DNA of 64,000 bases from Bacteroidaceae bacterium (GCA_017619585.1 JAFZSA010000031.1:62001-126000), one strand, 5' to 3'; numbered from the stretch's first letter, positions 16,959-25,984 are shown. Notes: generated by a model not told the origin, from the letters alone. Program-made: numbers and translations.

Positions 16959-16990
16959 TTTGGCACTTCCGTTAAAATATCTTATATTTG
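16959..16990 (+). promoter_or_regulatory. sigma-ABfr promoter of the B12 locus
   Basis: TTTG (16959-16962), 20 bases, then TATATTTG (16983-16990). The expected transcription start falls a few bases on, right where the cobalamin riboswitch begins. Confidence 0.75.
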
Positions 16991-16992
16991 CA

Positions 16993-17105
16993 GCACTTTT
17001 ATGGCAGAGGAATACCAGTGAGAGTCTGGAACTGTCCCGCAACTGTATGTCCGGAAGGATAAGTCAGAGTATCTGTCACAAGAGCCTCTAAAAATGGGGA
17101 ATAAC
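16993..17105 (+). promoter_or_regulatory. Cobalamin (vitamin B12) riboswitch
   Basis: The leader before 17146 carries the conserved cobalamin-riboswitch core: GAGGAATACCAGTGAGAGTC, then CTGGAACTGTCCCGCAACTG, then GTCCGGAAGGATAAGTCAGA, in order and close to the consensus. CCAG and CTGG form the short P-stem flanking GTGAGAGT. The exact ends were set by eye. It should shut off the downstream genes when adenosyl- or methyl-cobalamin is plentiful. The expected loop-loop partner near the ribosome site was not resolved. It lies between the promoter and the first of the B12 surface lipoprotein genes, which fits its role. Confidence 0.88.
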
Positions 17106-17145
17106 GCGAGGACGTAAATTAGAACTAACAAAAATATAAGGAAAG

Positions 17146-17907
17146 ATGAAAAAACTTGTTTTTTTTGCAGGCTTGCTCTGTGCAGGAATGGCTTTTACTG
17201 CATGTGAAAGTAATGATTCTGACTTCAACCCCAGTACTGAAAGCGAGGCCGTTCAGACGGTAACTTTCGAGGGTTCTTATTGGAATGAATTGATAGATGC
17301 TCCACAGTACTATGGATCTTTGCTTTACGGTCCTGACGCCAAGAACTATTATTGGTGTGACGAGGCTACTCAGCTGTGTGGTTATATGTCCAATGCTTGG
17401 GGCGGTGCGTATGGCTTTTCAGAAGGCGGCTCTGCCATCAGTAATTATATCGACGAGAATACAGACGAACCCAGAAGCTTTGATATTCAGTTAGCCGTTC
17501 CCGTTAAAAACGGAAGTAATAACTTTGTGGTTGTGTACTGTAATGCTGGCATGAAGTTTGCTGATAATAAGGCTCGCGTCATTAAGTCAATGGATATCAT
17601 CGGCACCACTTATTTCCTGTCTGTTGCTAAAAACGGTGATGGTAACAATTATGCTAAGGCGCTGACATCAGTTGGCGATTTCTGTAATGTTGAGATTACT
17701 GGTTACAAGGACCAGCAGGTTACAGGTACGTTGGAGGTTGCTTTGGCTAAAGATGGTGGTTTCCTTGACAAGTGGTATACTACTGACATGACTACCCTGG
17801 GTGCTGTAGATAGCCTGAGTTTCACCATGAATGGTAGTGATCAGGGTGCTTATGGTTTGAATACTCCTGCTTACTTTGCCATTGATAACGTTGTGGTTAA
17901 GAAGTAA
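17146..17907 (+). CDS. btuH: BtuH-like vitamin B12-binding surface lipoprotein (DUF4465)
   Basis: 253 aa. Signal peptide II with lipobox FTAC (Cys20). The mature part is a single DUF4465-type domain: an early TVTFEGSYWNELIDAPQYYG, then WGGAYGFSEGGSAISNY, and a late SLSFTMNGSD followed by TPAYFAIDNV. Bacteroides BtuH proteins of this family bind cobalamin at the cell surface (established for BtuH; inferred here from family and context). It is the first gene after the cobalamin riboswitch and is followed by the BtuG-like gene 43 bases on, so a B12 role is well supported by location. Whether this copy binds cobalamin tightly cannot be told from sequence. Confidence 0.85.
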   Translation: MKKLVFFAGLLCAGMAFTACESNDSDFNPSTESEAVQTVTFEGSYWNELIDAPQYYGSLLYGPDAKNYYWCDEATQLCGYMSNAWGGAYGFSEGGSAISNYIDENTDEPRSFDIQLAVPVKNGSNNFVVVYCNAGMKFADNKARVIKSMDIIGTTYFLSVAKNGDGNNYAKALTSVGDFCNVEITGYKDQQVTGTLEVALAKDGGFLDKWYTTDMTTLGAVDSLSFTMNGSDQGAYGLNTPAYFAIDNVVVKK

Positions 17908-17950
17908 GAAGACTTCCTCATAGTCTTCCCTTCATGGGCCACGGCTTTAA

Positions 17951-19996
17951 ATGGTTAAAATGGCTAAGTTAAAAGAAATATGCATGCTGCTGTCAGTATT
18001 GGTGCTGATGGCAGCATGCTCTGGTTTAGAAGGAACAGAGGGTGGTGGAACAGATCCGGGTACAGACCCTGTGATTCCCGTTGATCCTGCTGCAGATGGC
18101 GGGGTGCTTATCTTGTGTGAGGGTGTCTTCAATGCAGGAAATAGTACGCTATCTTATTACAGCCCAACAGAAAAGAAGGTAGAGAACGATGTCTTCCGTC
18201 GTGTGAATGGTATCCCTTTAGGAGATACGGGGCAGAGCATTAGTATCTTTGACGGCAGGGTTTATATAGCCGTGGAGAACTCGGGCATTATATGGGCACT
18301 GGACGAGAAGACCCTCAAGGTAAAAGGACGCCTGACTGGAACGGCCGCCAACCACATCATCAATCCCCGTTATATCCATAGGGTTTACAAAGACAAGGCC
18401 TACGTTACAGACCTTTTCTCGCACTACATCAATATCTTCAACCCTCAGACCATGGAGTACAAGGGCAGTATCAGCGTAGAGGGTATCAGCCTGAATGGCT
18501 ATTCCTCGACCGAGGAGATGGTGCAGTATGACAAGTATGTGTTTGTGAACTGTTGGTCGTACAGCAAGAAGATTCTGGTTATAGACTCCGAGAAAGATCA
18601 GTTGGTTAACACCATTGAACTGGACAGTTGGCAACCCAAGAGTATGGTGGTTGACGACCTGGGCCACTTGTGGGTGATTACCGATGGCGGCTACAAGATG
18701 ACGGGCGAGGGCTTTGGTGATAATATTCCTCATCTGTATCGCATAGATGCCTTGAGTCAGCGCATAGAGCTAGATATGCCCCTTGGTACAGACCAGTCTA
18801 ATGTGCAGTTGGCTCTCAGCGGTAACAAGGAGATGTTGTACATACTGAACAACGATCTCTATCGTATGAAGGTGACAGATGAGACTTTCCCCACAGAACC
18901 ATTCATAAAGGCACCCGTCAGCAATGGTAAGGTTGACTTCCTATATGGCTTGGGCGTAAACCCTGTGAACGACGAGGTGTATGTAGCTGATGCCATAGAC
19001 TATTGCCAAAGCGGTGTGGTATATAGATACAATGCCCAGGGACAGCTCTTAGACCAATTCCGTGTGGGTATCATCCCCAACCACTTTGCCTTCTGCAAGA
19101 AGACGGATGCAGATATGGGGGATGACACCATAGATGAACCGGAGGATGCCCCGGCATTGGTAAGCAAGGTCTTTGAGTATATGCCAGCTCCCGGTATCAT
19201 GGTGAACGGCTATAGTATCGTAGGTGATTTCATCTGGAATGGTGCTACCATGCAGGAGGCTTGTGACCGTGCACTGAAGCACTTCCGCAAGAAGTATATG
19301 GTTAGCCTGGGCGCTCAGGGAGGATATATTGTAGCTGGCTTCGACCATAATGTTCGTAACAGCCAGGGAGATTATGATTTAGTCATCAAGGGTAATCCCT
19401 TCAACTATCAGTCGGAACCTGGTATCATCTGGGTGATGAAGGATGAGAACGGAGACGGACTGCCCAACGATACCTGGTATGAACTGAAGGGCAGCGAGTA
19501 CGGCACAGAAAATGAGACGCTGAACTACGCCATTACCTACTACAAGCCTACAGCCCCTGAGCAGGACATAGAGTGGACGGACAATCAGGGCGGTAGCGGC
19601 ATTGTTCCGTATATGAAGACATGGAACCAGCATCCCTCATATTGGCAAGACTGGGTTCCAACAGAGCGTGATGCCCAAGGACGTGAGTGCCGTACCTATT
19701 ATGGCTCCCGTCTGAAGGATATGCATACCTATCAGAATGGATATAGTGATGAACCTCCCTATCCATGGGGATATGCCGACAATATGGGGTCGGATTACTT
19801 TGTGAACACCAAGTTCCATGCCAGTATGGCAATGGGGTATTACAAGATCTGTAATGCTGTTACGGCAGATGGTCAGCCTGCCAATCTTGATTACATTAAC
19901 TTTGTAAAGGTGCAGACGGCACAGACGGGCTATACGCCCAATCTGGGTGAGATCAGTACTGAGGTGTACGGCATCTGGGATTATCATGTGAAATAG
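17951..19996 (+). CDS. btuG: BtuG-like beta-propeller lipoprotein with an extra C-terminal surface domain
   Basis: 681 aa from ATG 17951 (ATG 17960 is also possible). Lipobox MAAC (Cys23) after a hydrophobic stretch. Residues about 45-385 look like the YncE/DUF5074 seven-bladed propeller of BtuG, which caps BtuB and captures B12 with very high affinity in Bacteroides: repeated blades with ILVIDSEKDQLVNTIEL, LGHLWVITDGG and VNDEVYVADA. Residues about 400-681 are a second domain (GGYIVAGFDHNV, VIKGNPFNYQSEPGIIWVM, DTWYELKGSEYG, WGYADN) like separate surface proteins encoded next to BtuG in some Bacteroidota. The fusion makes it much longer than BtuG (about 350-400 aa). It lies between the BtuH and BtuB genes in the riboswitch-controlled operon. 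Confidence 0.85.
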   Translation: MVKMAKLKEICMLLSVLVLMAACSGLEGTEGGGTDPGTDPVIPVDPAADGGVLILCEGVFNAGNSTLSYYSPTEKKVENDVFRRVNGIPLGDTGQSISIFDGRVYIAVENSGIIWALDEKTLKVKGRLTGTAANHIINPRYIHRVYKDKAYVTDLFSHYINIFNPQTMEYKGSISVEGISLNGYSSTEEMVQYDKYVFVNCWSYSKKILVIDSEKDQLVNTIELDSWQPKSMVVDDLGHLWVITDGGYKMTGEGFGDNIPHLYRIDALSQRIELDMPLGTDQSNVQLALSGNKEMLYILNNDLYRMKVTDETFPTEPFIKAPVSNGKVDFLYGLGVNPVNDEVYVADAIDYCQSGVVYRYNAQGQLLDQFRVGIIPNHFAFCKKTDADMGDDTIDEPEDAPALVSKVFEYMPAPGIMVNGYSIVGDFIWNGATMQEACDRALKHFRKKYMVSLGAQGGYIVAGFDHNVRNSQGDYDLVIKGNPFNYQSEPGIIWVMKDENGDGLPNDTWYELKGSEYGTENETLNYAITYYKPTAPEQDIEWTDNQGGSGIVPYMKTWNQHPSYWQDWVPTERDAQGRECRTYYGSRLKDMHTYQNGYSDEPPYPWGYADNMGSDYFVNTKFHASMAMGYYKICNAVTADGQPANLDYINFVKVQTAQTGYTPNLGEISTEVYGIWDYHVK

Positions 19997-20069
19997 GAGG
20001 CGTTACGGACGTTCCGGATTTTCTGGATTTTCCGGCCCCTCCCTTTTTAGGGAGGGAGATTATAGATAT

Positions 20070-22064
20070 ATGAGAAAGATAATTCTGATTATACTGATAA
20101 AGATGATTCTCCCCCTTGGGGGATTAGTGGGGGGGGCTTTTGCCCAAGACCATCATCTGCATGAGGTGCAGGTCTCTGCATCACGCCGGCTGGTGGATAC
20201 GGGTGCGCAGATAACGAAGCTGGACACATTGGTGTTGCACGACAATATCTCGCTCTCAATGGCTGATGTACTGTCGCAACACTCTACACTCTTTATTAAA
20301 AGCTATGGAAGGGCTACAGAGTCAACGGCAGAGTTCCGTGGCACTTCGCCCAGCCATACACAGGTCCTTTGGAACGGTCTGCGTATCAACTCCCCTATGT
20401 TGGGAACAATGGATTTCAGTACCATCCCTTCTTTTTTTGTCGATGAGGCTAATCTCTACCATGGTGCCAGCAGTATCAACCTTACTGGCGGGGGATTGGG
20501 CGGAGCCGTAGAGTTGAAGACAATTCCCGTTTCAACAGCAGGCACAGCCCTACAGTATATTCAGGGCATAGGGTCGTATAAGACCTATGATCAGTTCTTG
20601 CGTGCCACCCATGCTACAGAACACTGGAGCACCAGCACCAGGATGGTGTACAGTCGCTCGGACAACGACTTTATGTACACTAATTACGACAAGTTGGTTG
20701 ATGGCGTTCATCCGCATGAACGTAACAAAAGCGGATACTTTAGCGACTTTCATGCCCTACAGGATGTCTATTACAACGACCATAAGGGCAATCGTCTGGG
20801 GTTGGTATTGTGGTATTCGCATACCAAGAGAGGATTACCTTTCCTGAGTGTTGACTATAAAGAGGATGCGGATTTTACTAATGAACAGGTCTTCAATACC
20901 ATGAGAGCTGTTGTGACATGGGACCATGTGGTGCAGAAATGGAAGACGGGTGTAAAGGCCGGTTATCAGTATCAGAATATGGCCTATGACTACTTTACTA
21001 CATTTGAAGGCCGCCGGACAGATATCACCAACAGCCAGAGTTATACCAATATGGGCTTTCTGCAGGCTAATGCAGATTATATGCCTTCTGAGCATTGGCT
21101 CTTACAGGGCAATTCCGAGTTGTCGTATAATCATGTACGCAGTTATGACAAGAGCCCTTTCCATTGGGGTGATAACTATCGGTTGGGTAGGGTAGAGGGC
21201 AACCTCTCGCTGAAGGCCCGATGGCGCCCTGTAAAGCCCTTGTCCTTTGCGTTGATTTTACGCGAGGAGTTGTACAAGGATTACTTCGTACCCCTTATTC
21301 CTGCCTTTTTTGCCGACTATGTTCTTTATCGTCCTTGGAATCTGACTTTGAAGGCATCCGTAGCGCGTAACTATCGTTATCCGTCAATGGATGACCTGTA
21401 CTATCAGCCAGGAGGTAATCCTGACCTCAAGCCCGAAGAAGGGTTTACCTATGACGGAGGAGTGGAGTTCAATATTCCCATAAAACATCTTACGCTGAAG
21501 GGTAATGTCAGTGCCTTTGATTCGTACATCACCGACTGGATTCAATGGCTTCCAAATCCTAAAGGGTTCTGGGAACCCAGTAATCTGAAGAAGGTTCATA
21601 ACTACGGCGTAGAGATGAATTTGCAAGCAGACTGGCTTTTCGCCCTCGACTGGAAACTTCATACTACCGGCAACTATGCCTATACACCCTCTGTGAATAA
21701 AGGAGAACCTCTGAATGCCAACGATCAGTCTTACGGAAAACAGCTTTGCTACGTGCCTGTTCATCAGGCCAATGTGTGTGCCGGCATCAGTTGGAAGACG
21801 TGGTGCTTTACATGGAAGTGGAACTATTATAGCGAACGCTTTACTACCACCAGCAATGAGGTGGATCTGATAACAGGCAGACTGAAACCGTATTATATGT
21901 CGGACGTGTCGCTGGAGAAATGTTTCCGTTGGCGCAAGGTTCACGCCTCAATAAAAGGGGTAGTTAATAACATCCTTGGAACGGAATACGTGACGGTACT
22001 CTCTCACCCCATGGCACCCCGTAACTTTGAAATATTCTTGGAAATAAAACCCTATTGGAAGTGA
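20070..22064 (+). CDS. btuB: TonB-dependent receptor for vitamin B12 (BtuB-type)
   Basis: 664 aa. The signal peptide ends at GGAFAQ, then a TonB-box-like HEVQVSASR, a plug domain (about 50-165; ESTAEFRGTSPSHTQVLWNG and TGGGLGGAVELKT) and an outer-membrane barrel with many aromatic-rich strands, ending FLEIKPYW. It should pull cobalamin through the outer membrane with TonB energy, working under the BtuG-like lid encoded just upstream. It lies 73 bases after that gene, and the gap holds a CCCTCC...GGAGGG hairpin (about 20036-20056). Ligand assignment rests on the riboswitch and the BtuG/BtuF/BtuC/BtuD neighbours. Confidence 0.88.
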   Translation: MRKIILIILIKMILPLGGLVGGAFAQDHHLHEVQVSASRRLVDTGAQITKLDTLVLHDNISLSMADVLSQHSTLFIKSYGRATESTAEFRGTSPSHTQVLWNGLRINSPMLGTMDFSTIPSFFVDEANLYHGASSINLTGGGLGGAVELKTIPVSTAGTALQYIQGIGSYKTYDQFLRATHATEHWSTSTRMVYSRSDNDFMYTNYDKLVDGVHPHERNKSGYFSDFHALQDVYYNDHKGNRLGLVLWYSHTKRGLPFLSVDYKEDADFTNEQVFNTMRAVVTWDHVVQKWKTGVKAGYQYQNMAYDYFTTFEGRRTDITNSQSYTNMGFLQANADYMPSEHWLLQGNSELSYNHVRSYDKSPFHWGDNYRLGRVEGNLSLKARWRPVKPLSFALILREELYKDYFVPLIPAFFADYVLYRPWNLTLKASVARNYRYPSMDDLYYQPGGNPDLKPEEGFTYDGGVEFNIPIKHLTLKGNVSAFDSYITDWIQWLPNPKGFWEPSNLKKVHNYGVEMNLQADWLFALDWKLHTTGNYAYTPSVNKGEPLNANDQSYGKQLCYVPVHQANVCAGISWKTWCFTWKWNYYSERFTTTSNEVDLITGRLKPYYMSDVSLEKCFRWRKVHASIKGVVNNILGTEYVTVLSHPMAPRNFEIFLEIKPYWK

Positions 22065-22088
22065 AGAATGAAGAATTAAGAGTGAAGA

Positions 22089-23237
22089 ATGAAAAGCAGA
22101 AATAAGAAAATGAGAATGAAAATTTTAATTTCGGGTTTGGGTGTGGTGAAGTTACTCCTATTCTTCACTCTTCACTTTTCACTCTTTACTTTTATTGCCT
22201 GCGACGGCAATAAGACAAAGCAGGCAGAGGAAGAGGGTGACACTATCCCCATGCGTTATGCCCGCAACCTGACAATTGTGGAATATCCCGATTATACGCA
22301 GGTTACTATCCGCAACCCCTGGGATACTACCAAAGTACTGAACTCTTATACCTTGGTTAATGAAAAACAGGGCTTGAAGGGTGAGGTGGTGGTACCCTTG
22401 AGAAATGCTGCCGTCTTTACCTCGGTTCATTGTTCATTGCTAATGGAACTGGGATGTCAGGAGTGTATCGGTGGTATCTGTGAGCCCGAATACATTCACA
22501 TTCCATATGTCCATAAGGGCTTAAAAGAGGGACGTATTATTGACTTGGGAAATGGAATGGAACCCAACTTGGAACGTATCATGGCCTTGCAGCCCGATGC
22601 CATCATGCTAAGTCCCTTTGAGAATAGCGGTGGTTACGGAAGGTTGGAGCGTATGGGAATCCCTATCATAGAATGTGCCGAGTATATGGAAGGGACTCCT
22701 CTGGGGCGTGCTGAATGGATAAGGTTCTACGGTCGGCTCTTTGGGAAGGCTGAGATGGTGGATAGCTTGTTTCTGCAGACAGAACGCTCTTATTTGCAAC
22801 TGAAGGAGGCTTCCTCTAAGGCGAAGCAGAAACCCCGTTTGATTTGTGAGACACCACAGAGCGGCTATTGGTATGTTCCTGGTGGACAAAGTACAATGGG
22901 TATCATATATCAGGATGCCGGTACCGATTACCTGTTCCATGACATAGAGGGCTCTGGTAGTACTGCCCTTAGTATTGAAAGGGTACTGGACAGAGCTTTG
23001 ACGGCACAGGTATGGCTTGTCAAACATCATGGGCCTCTCAATAGGGAACAGATTGTGCAGGATGTTCCTGCGTTGCGTAAAATACCGGCAAAGATATGGC
23101 TATGCGATACCTATAGCAGCGGTTTTTATGAGGAGACACCTTTCCATCCTGATGTCTTATTGAGCAATCTTATTCAGATTTTACATCCTGAACTTGGTAT
23201 TAAAGAGGAAAAAGCGTACTTTTGTCCCTTGGAATGA
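22089..23237 (+). CDS. btuF: Vitamin B12 ABC transporter substrate-binding lipoprotein (BtuF-type)
   Basis: 382 aa from ATG 22089; ATG 22110 and 22116 are also in frame and would still leave a good signal. The lipobox is FIAC (Cys38 from the first ATG). The mature protein is a class III periplasmic binding fold: two lobes joined by a helix, with IIDLGNGMEPNLERIMALQPDAIM and RMGIPIIECAEYMEGTPLGRAEWI typical of metal-complex/cobalamin binding proteins. It should deliver cobalamin in the periplasm to BtuCD. The stop overlaps the permease start as ATGA (23234-23237). The hydrophobic core of the signal peptide is encoded by TTCTTCACTC-type repeats that are complementary to the DNA around the start codon. 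Confidence 0.87.
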   Translation: MKSRNKKMRMKILISGLGVVKLLLFFTLHFSLFTFIACDGNKTKQAEEEGDTIPMRYARNLTIVEYPDYTQVTIRNPWDTTKVLNSYTLVNEKQGLKGEVVVPLRNAAVFTSVHCSLLMELGCQECIGGICEPEYIHIPYVHKGLKEGRIIDLGNGMEPNLERIMALQPDAIMLSPFENSGGYGRLERMGIPIIECAEYMEGTPLGRAEWIRFYGRLFGKAEMVDSLFLQTERSYLQLKEASSKAKQKPRLICETPQSGYWYVPGGQSTMGIIYQDAGTDYLFHDIEGSGSTALSIERVLDRALTAQVWLVKHHGPLNREQIVQDVPALRKIPAKIWLCDTYSSGFYEETPFHPDVLLSNLIQILHPELGIKEEKAYFCPLE

Positions 23238-24244
23238 GACAAAGTATTATCATTGTATTCTTAATAGTAGCCATGCTTTTGTTGGCAATGGCCAATCTGC
23301 TGTGGGGGTCGCTTAGTATCCCTGTGGCCGATGTGATGCGTATCCTACTGGGCGGACAGGTTGCGGAGCATCCGCAATGGACATATATTATCCTTGAGAG
23401 TCGTGTTCCCCAGATGCTTACAGCTCTGCTTTGTGGTATGTCTCTTAGTACGTGCGGTCTGATGCTTCAGACATTGTTTCGTAACCCTTTGGCTGGTCCC
23501 AGTATCCTGGGTATTGATGCCGGTGCTAACTTGGGCGTTGCCCTGGTAATGTTGTCGCTGAGCGGTACCATAACATTAGGAAGCCTGAGCGTGAGCGGTT
23601 ATCTACTGGTGATTGTAGCTGCTATGTTGGGTGCTTTGTGCATCATGCTGTTGCTACTCCTGCTTTCCTCGCTGCTACGTAATCAGGTGATGCTGCTCAT
23701 TACAGGTGTTGTTATCAGTTATGTCACGGGTTCTGTCATATCCTTGCTTAACTACAGTGCAACGGAAGAAGGTGTACATAATTACATTGTCTGGGGTATG
23801 GGTAACTTCAGTGGGGTAAGTATGGACCGTTTGCCGCTCTTTTGCATCTTGATACTGATGGGCTTGCTGGGAGCATTGTTGTTGGTAAAGCCATTGGATG
23901 CTATCCTGTTGGGCGAACGTTATGCCACGAACTTGGGTGTCAATGTACACAGGACCCGTAACTGGCTCCTGCTCTGTACAGGTCTGCTCACAGCTACCAC
24001 AACAGCTTTCTGTGGCCCTATTTCATTCCTGGGTCTGGCTGTTCCGCATATTGCCCGTTTGACATTACGTACCAGTAGGCATAGGGTCATGCTGCCGGGT
24101 TCTATGTTGATGGGCGCTTGTCTGACCCTGCTGTGCAATCTTCTTTGCACTATGCCCGCAAGTGGTAGCATCATACCTGTTAATGTGATTACACCGCTCA
24201 TTGGAGCACCAGTGATATTGTATGTGATATTGAAGAGAAGGTGA
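23234..24244 (+). CDS. btuC: Vitamin B12 ABC transporter permease (BtuC, FecCD family)
   Basis: 336 aa. I start it at ATG 23234, which overlaps the BtuF stop as ATGA, rather than at the in-frame TTG 23222. It has about ten hydrophobic segments and the FecCD signature: RVPQMLTALLCGMSLSTCGLMLQ, NPLAGPSILGIDAGANLGV, and the C-terminal GPISFLGLAVPHIARL that contacts the ATPase. It forms the inner-membrane channel for cobalamin. It is coupled to BtuF by the overlap. Its ATPase gene is not next but follows the inserted GH20 gene at 26028. Confidence 0.92.
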   Translation: MRQSIIIVFLIVAMLLLAMANLLWGSLSIPVADVMRILLGGQVAEHPQWTYIILESRVPQMLTALLCGMSLSTCGLMLQTLFRNPLAGPSILGIDAGANLGVALVMLSLSGTITLGSLSVSGYLLVIVAAMLGALCIMLLLLLLSSLLRNQVMLLITGVVISYVTGSVISLLNYSATEEGVHNYIVWGMGNFSGVSMDRLPLFCILILMGLLGALLLVKPLDAILLGERYATNLGVNVHRTRNWLLLCTGLLTATTTAFCGPISFLGLAVPHIARLTLRTSRHRVMLPGSMLMGACLTLLCNLLCTMPASGSIIPVNVITPLIGAPVILYVILKRR

Positions 24245-24245
24245 G

Positions 24246-24355
24246 GACCCCCTACCCCCCTTTACGGGGAATGAAGAATAGGGCGGCCAGATAAAGATAT
24301 CGTCATAACGATATAACGTTATAACGTTATAACGAAGAGGCCGTCCGTCGAAATA
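24246..24355. repeat. C-run/G-run element and AACGTT palindrome array between btuC and the GH20 gene
   Basis: 24246-24270 is CCCCCTACCCCCC followed by a GGGG run. 24296-24334 holds ATATCGT-CATA-ACGATAT, a perfect 7-bp stem, then AACGTTATAACGTTATAACG. The whole is bracketed by GGGCGGCC (24281-24288) and GGCCGTCC (24339-24346), which pair 7 of 8. It could act as an operon-internal attenuator or be a decayed small repeat element. Confidence 0.5.
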
Positions 24356-24385
24356 ATGAATAATTATGAATTAGATTTAAATATT

Positions 24386-25984
24386 ATGAAAAGATTATCA
24401 TCAATTTTAGTGGCGGCAACAATGGCATTTGTTGCTCATGCCGAAGTGAATTATCAGGTTATCCCACTTCCCCAGTCCATTCAGTTGGATGCAAGTGGAA
24501 ATAGTGCGTTATTGATTAAGGGACAGGGTGTGGCATATCCCGCAGAGAATGAGAAGATGTTGCGCAATGCTCAGTTTGCTCAGGAGTTTCTGGGAGTTGT
24601 CCCCGAGGTGACATCCAAGAAGTCCAAGGCCATCATGCAAATCTCTTTGGGTTTGCAGAACCCCAATCCGGATGCCTATGTTATCACCATTAATAAGAAA
24701 GGCATCAATATTCAGGGTGCCAGCGAGAGTGGCGTGTTCTATGCTATCCAGACCTTACGCAAGAGTATAGAGGGCGAGAAAGGCGATACTATCCGTCTGC
24801 CATACGCAACTATCACAGATGAACCTCGTTTCGGCTATCGTGGTGTTATGTTGGATTGTGCCCGTCATTTCTTCCCTATAGAGTACATTAAGAAGTACAT
24901 TGATATCATGGCCCTGCATGGTGTGAACAAGTTCCACTGGCATCTTACAGACGACCAGGGATGGCGCTTTGAGGTGAAGTCTCTGCCGGAACTGGCCAAA
25001 AAGGGCGGTTATCGTCCGCATACCATTCTGGGTAGGAACATTGGTGTCCGTGATGCAGACAATACCCTTTTCGATGACACACCAGAAGAAGGCTATTATA
25101 CCCAGAATCAGATTAAGGCCATTGTAGAATATGCTGCTGAGCGCTACATCACCATTATTCCCGAGATTGACCTTCCCGGTCACATGGTTGCAGCACTGAG
25201 TGTATATCCCGAATTGGGATGTACTGGTGGTCCATACAATGTGTGGTGTCAGTGGGGTATCTCACATGATGTGCTATGTGCAGGTAATCCCAAGACATTG
25301 GAGTTCCTGAAGAAAGTCTTCACTGAACTTTGCGATGTATTCCCCAGCAAGTTCATTCACATTGGTGGTGACGAGAGTCCACGTACCCGCTGGCAGAAGT
25401 GTCCTAAGTGTCAGGCTAAGATGAAGGAACTGGGCCTGAAGAAAGAGGCAGAGTTGCAAACATATATTAATAAGGAGATGGAGCGCTTCCTGGCAGAAAA
25501 GGGTCGTGAGTTGATTGGTTGGGATGAGACATTGGAAGGCGGACTCAGTGAGAATGCTACCGTTATGTCTTGGCGTGGTTACAAGGGCGGTATTGAGGCT
25601 GCCCGTCAGCATCATCGCGTAATCATGACTCCTACCGACAACTGTTACATCGACTACTATCAGCTCAAGAATCAGAATGCTCAGCCTTTGGCTATTGGCG
25701 GCTATCTGCCAGTAAGCAAGGTTTACAGCATGGAGCCTATCCCAGCAGAACTGACTCCTGAAGAAGGTAAGTACATCATGGGCGCACAGTGCAACCTGTG
25801 GACCGAGTATGTGGTAAGTCCTGATCAGGCTACATACATGTTGCTGCCACGTTTGGCTGCAATGTGCGAGGTACAATGGACACAGCCCGATAAGAAGAAC
25901 TACGAGGACTTCTGCAAGCGTCTCCCTGCTCTGCAGCAGATGTACCGTCGTCTGGGCTATAAGTTCTGCACAAGCTACGAATAA
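24386..25984 (+). CDS. Beta-N-acetylhexosaminidase (GH20) inside the B12 locus
   Basis: 532 aa from ATG 24386. I prefer this to ATG 24356 because it starts a proper signal peptide (MKRLSSILVAATMAFVAHA). An N-terminal GH20b-type domain (about 20-140) is followed by the GH20 catalytic barrel (about 145-500): MLDCARHFFPIEYIKKYIDIM, HWHLTDDQGWRFEV, PEIDLPGHMVAAL, and the catalytic Asp-Glu pair in HIGGDESPRTRW, then IGWDETLEGG and QCNLWTEYV. It removes terminal GlcNAc or GalNAc from glycans in the periplasm or at the surface. It has no evident link to B12, yet it sits in the same direction between the permease and ATPase genes, with 43 bases to the ATPase gene. A second GH20 gene lies at 30154-31764. 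Confidence 0.93.
   Translation: MKRLSSILVAATMAFVAHAEVNYQVIPLPQSIQLDASGNSALLIKGQGVAYPAENEKMLRNAQFAQEFLGVVPEVTSKKSKAIMQISLGLQNPNPDAYVITINKKGINIQGASESGVFYAIQTLRKSIEGEKGDTIRLPYATITDEPRFGYRGVMLDCARHFFPIEYIKKYIDIMALHGVNKFHWHLTDDQGWRFEVKSLPELAKKGGYRPHTILGRNIGVRDADNTLFDDTPEEGYYTQNQIKAIVEYAAERYITIIPEIDLPGHMVAALSVYPELGCTGGPYNVWCQWGISHDVLCAGNPKTLEFLKKVFTELCDVFPSKFIHIGGDESPRTRWQKCPKCQAKMKELGLKKEAELQTYINKEMERFLAEKGRELIGWDETLEGGLSENATVMSWRGYKGGIEAARQHHRVIMTPTDNCYIDYYQLKNQNAQPLAIGGYLPVSKVYSMEPIPAELTPEEGKYIMGAQCNLWTEYVVSPDQATYMLLPRLAAMCEVQWTQPDKKNYEDFCKRLPALQQMYRRLGYKFCTSYE

Noticed and set aside
16689..17042. Minus-strand frame of 117 codons overlapping the B12 riboswitch
   Set aside because: Low-complexity Phe-rich translation across the 22-bp repeat and the antisense of the riboswitch; no recognisable domain or start signal.
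23222..23224. TTG start for the BtuC gene
   Set aside because: ATG at 23234 overlaps the BtuF stop as ATGA and gives the expected N-terminus.
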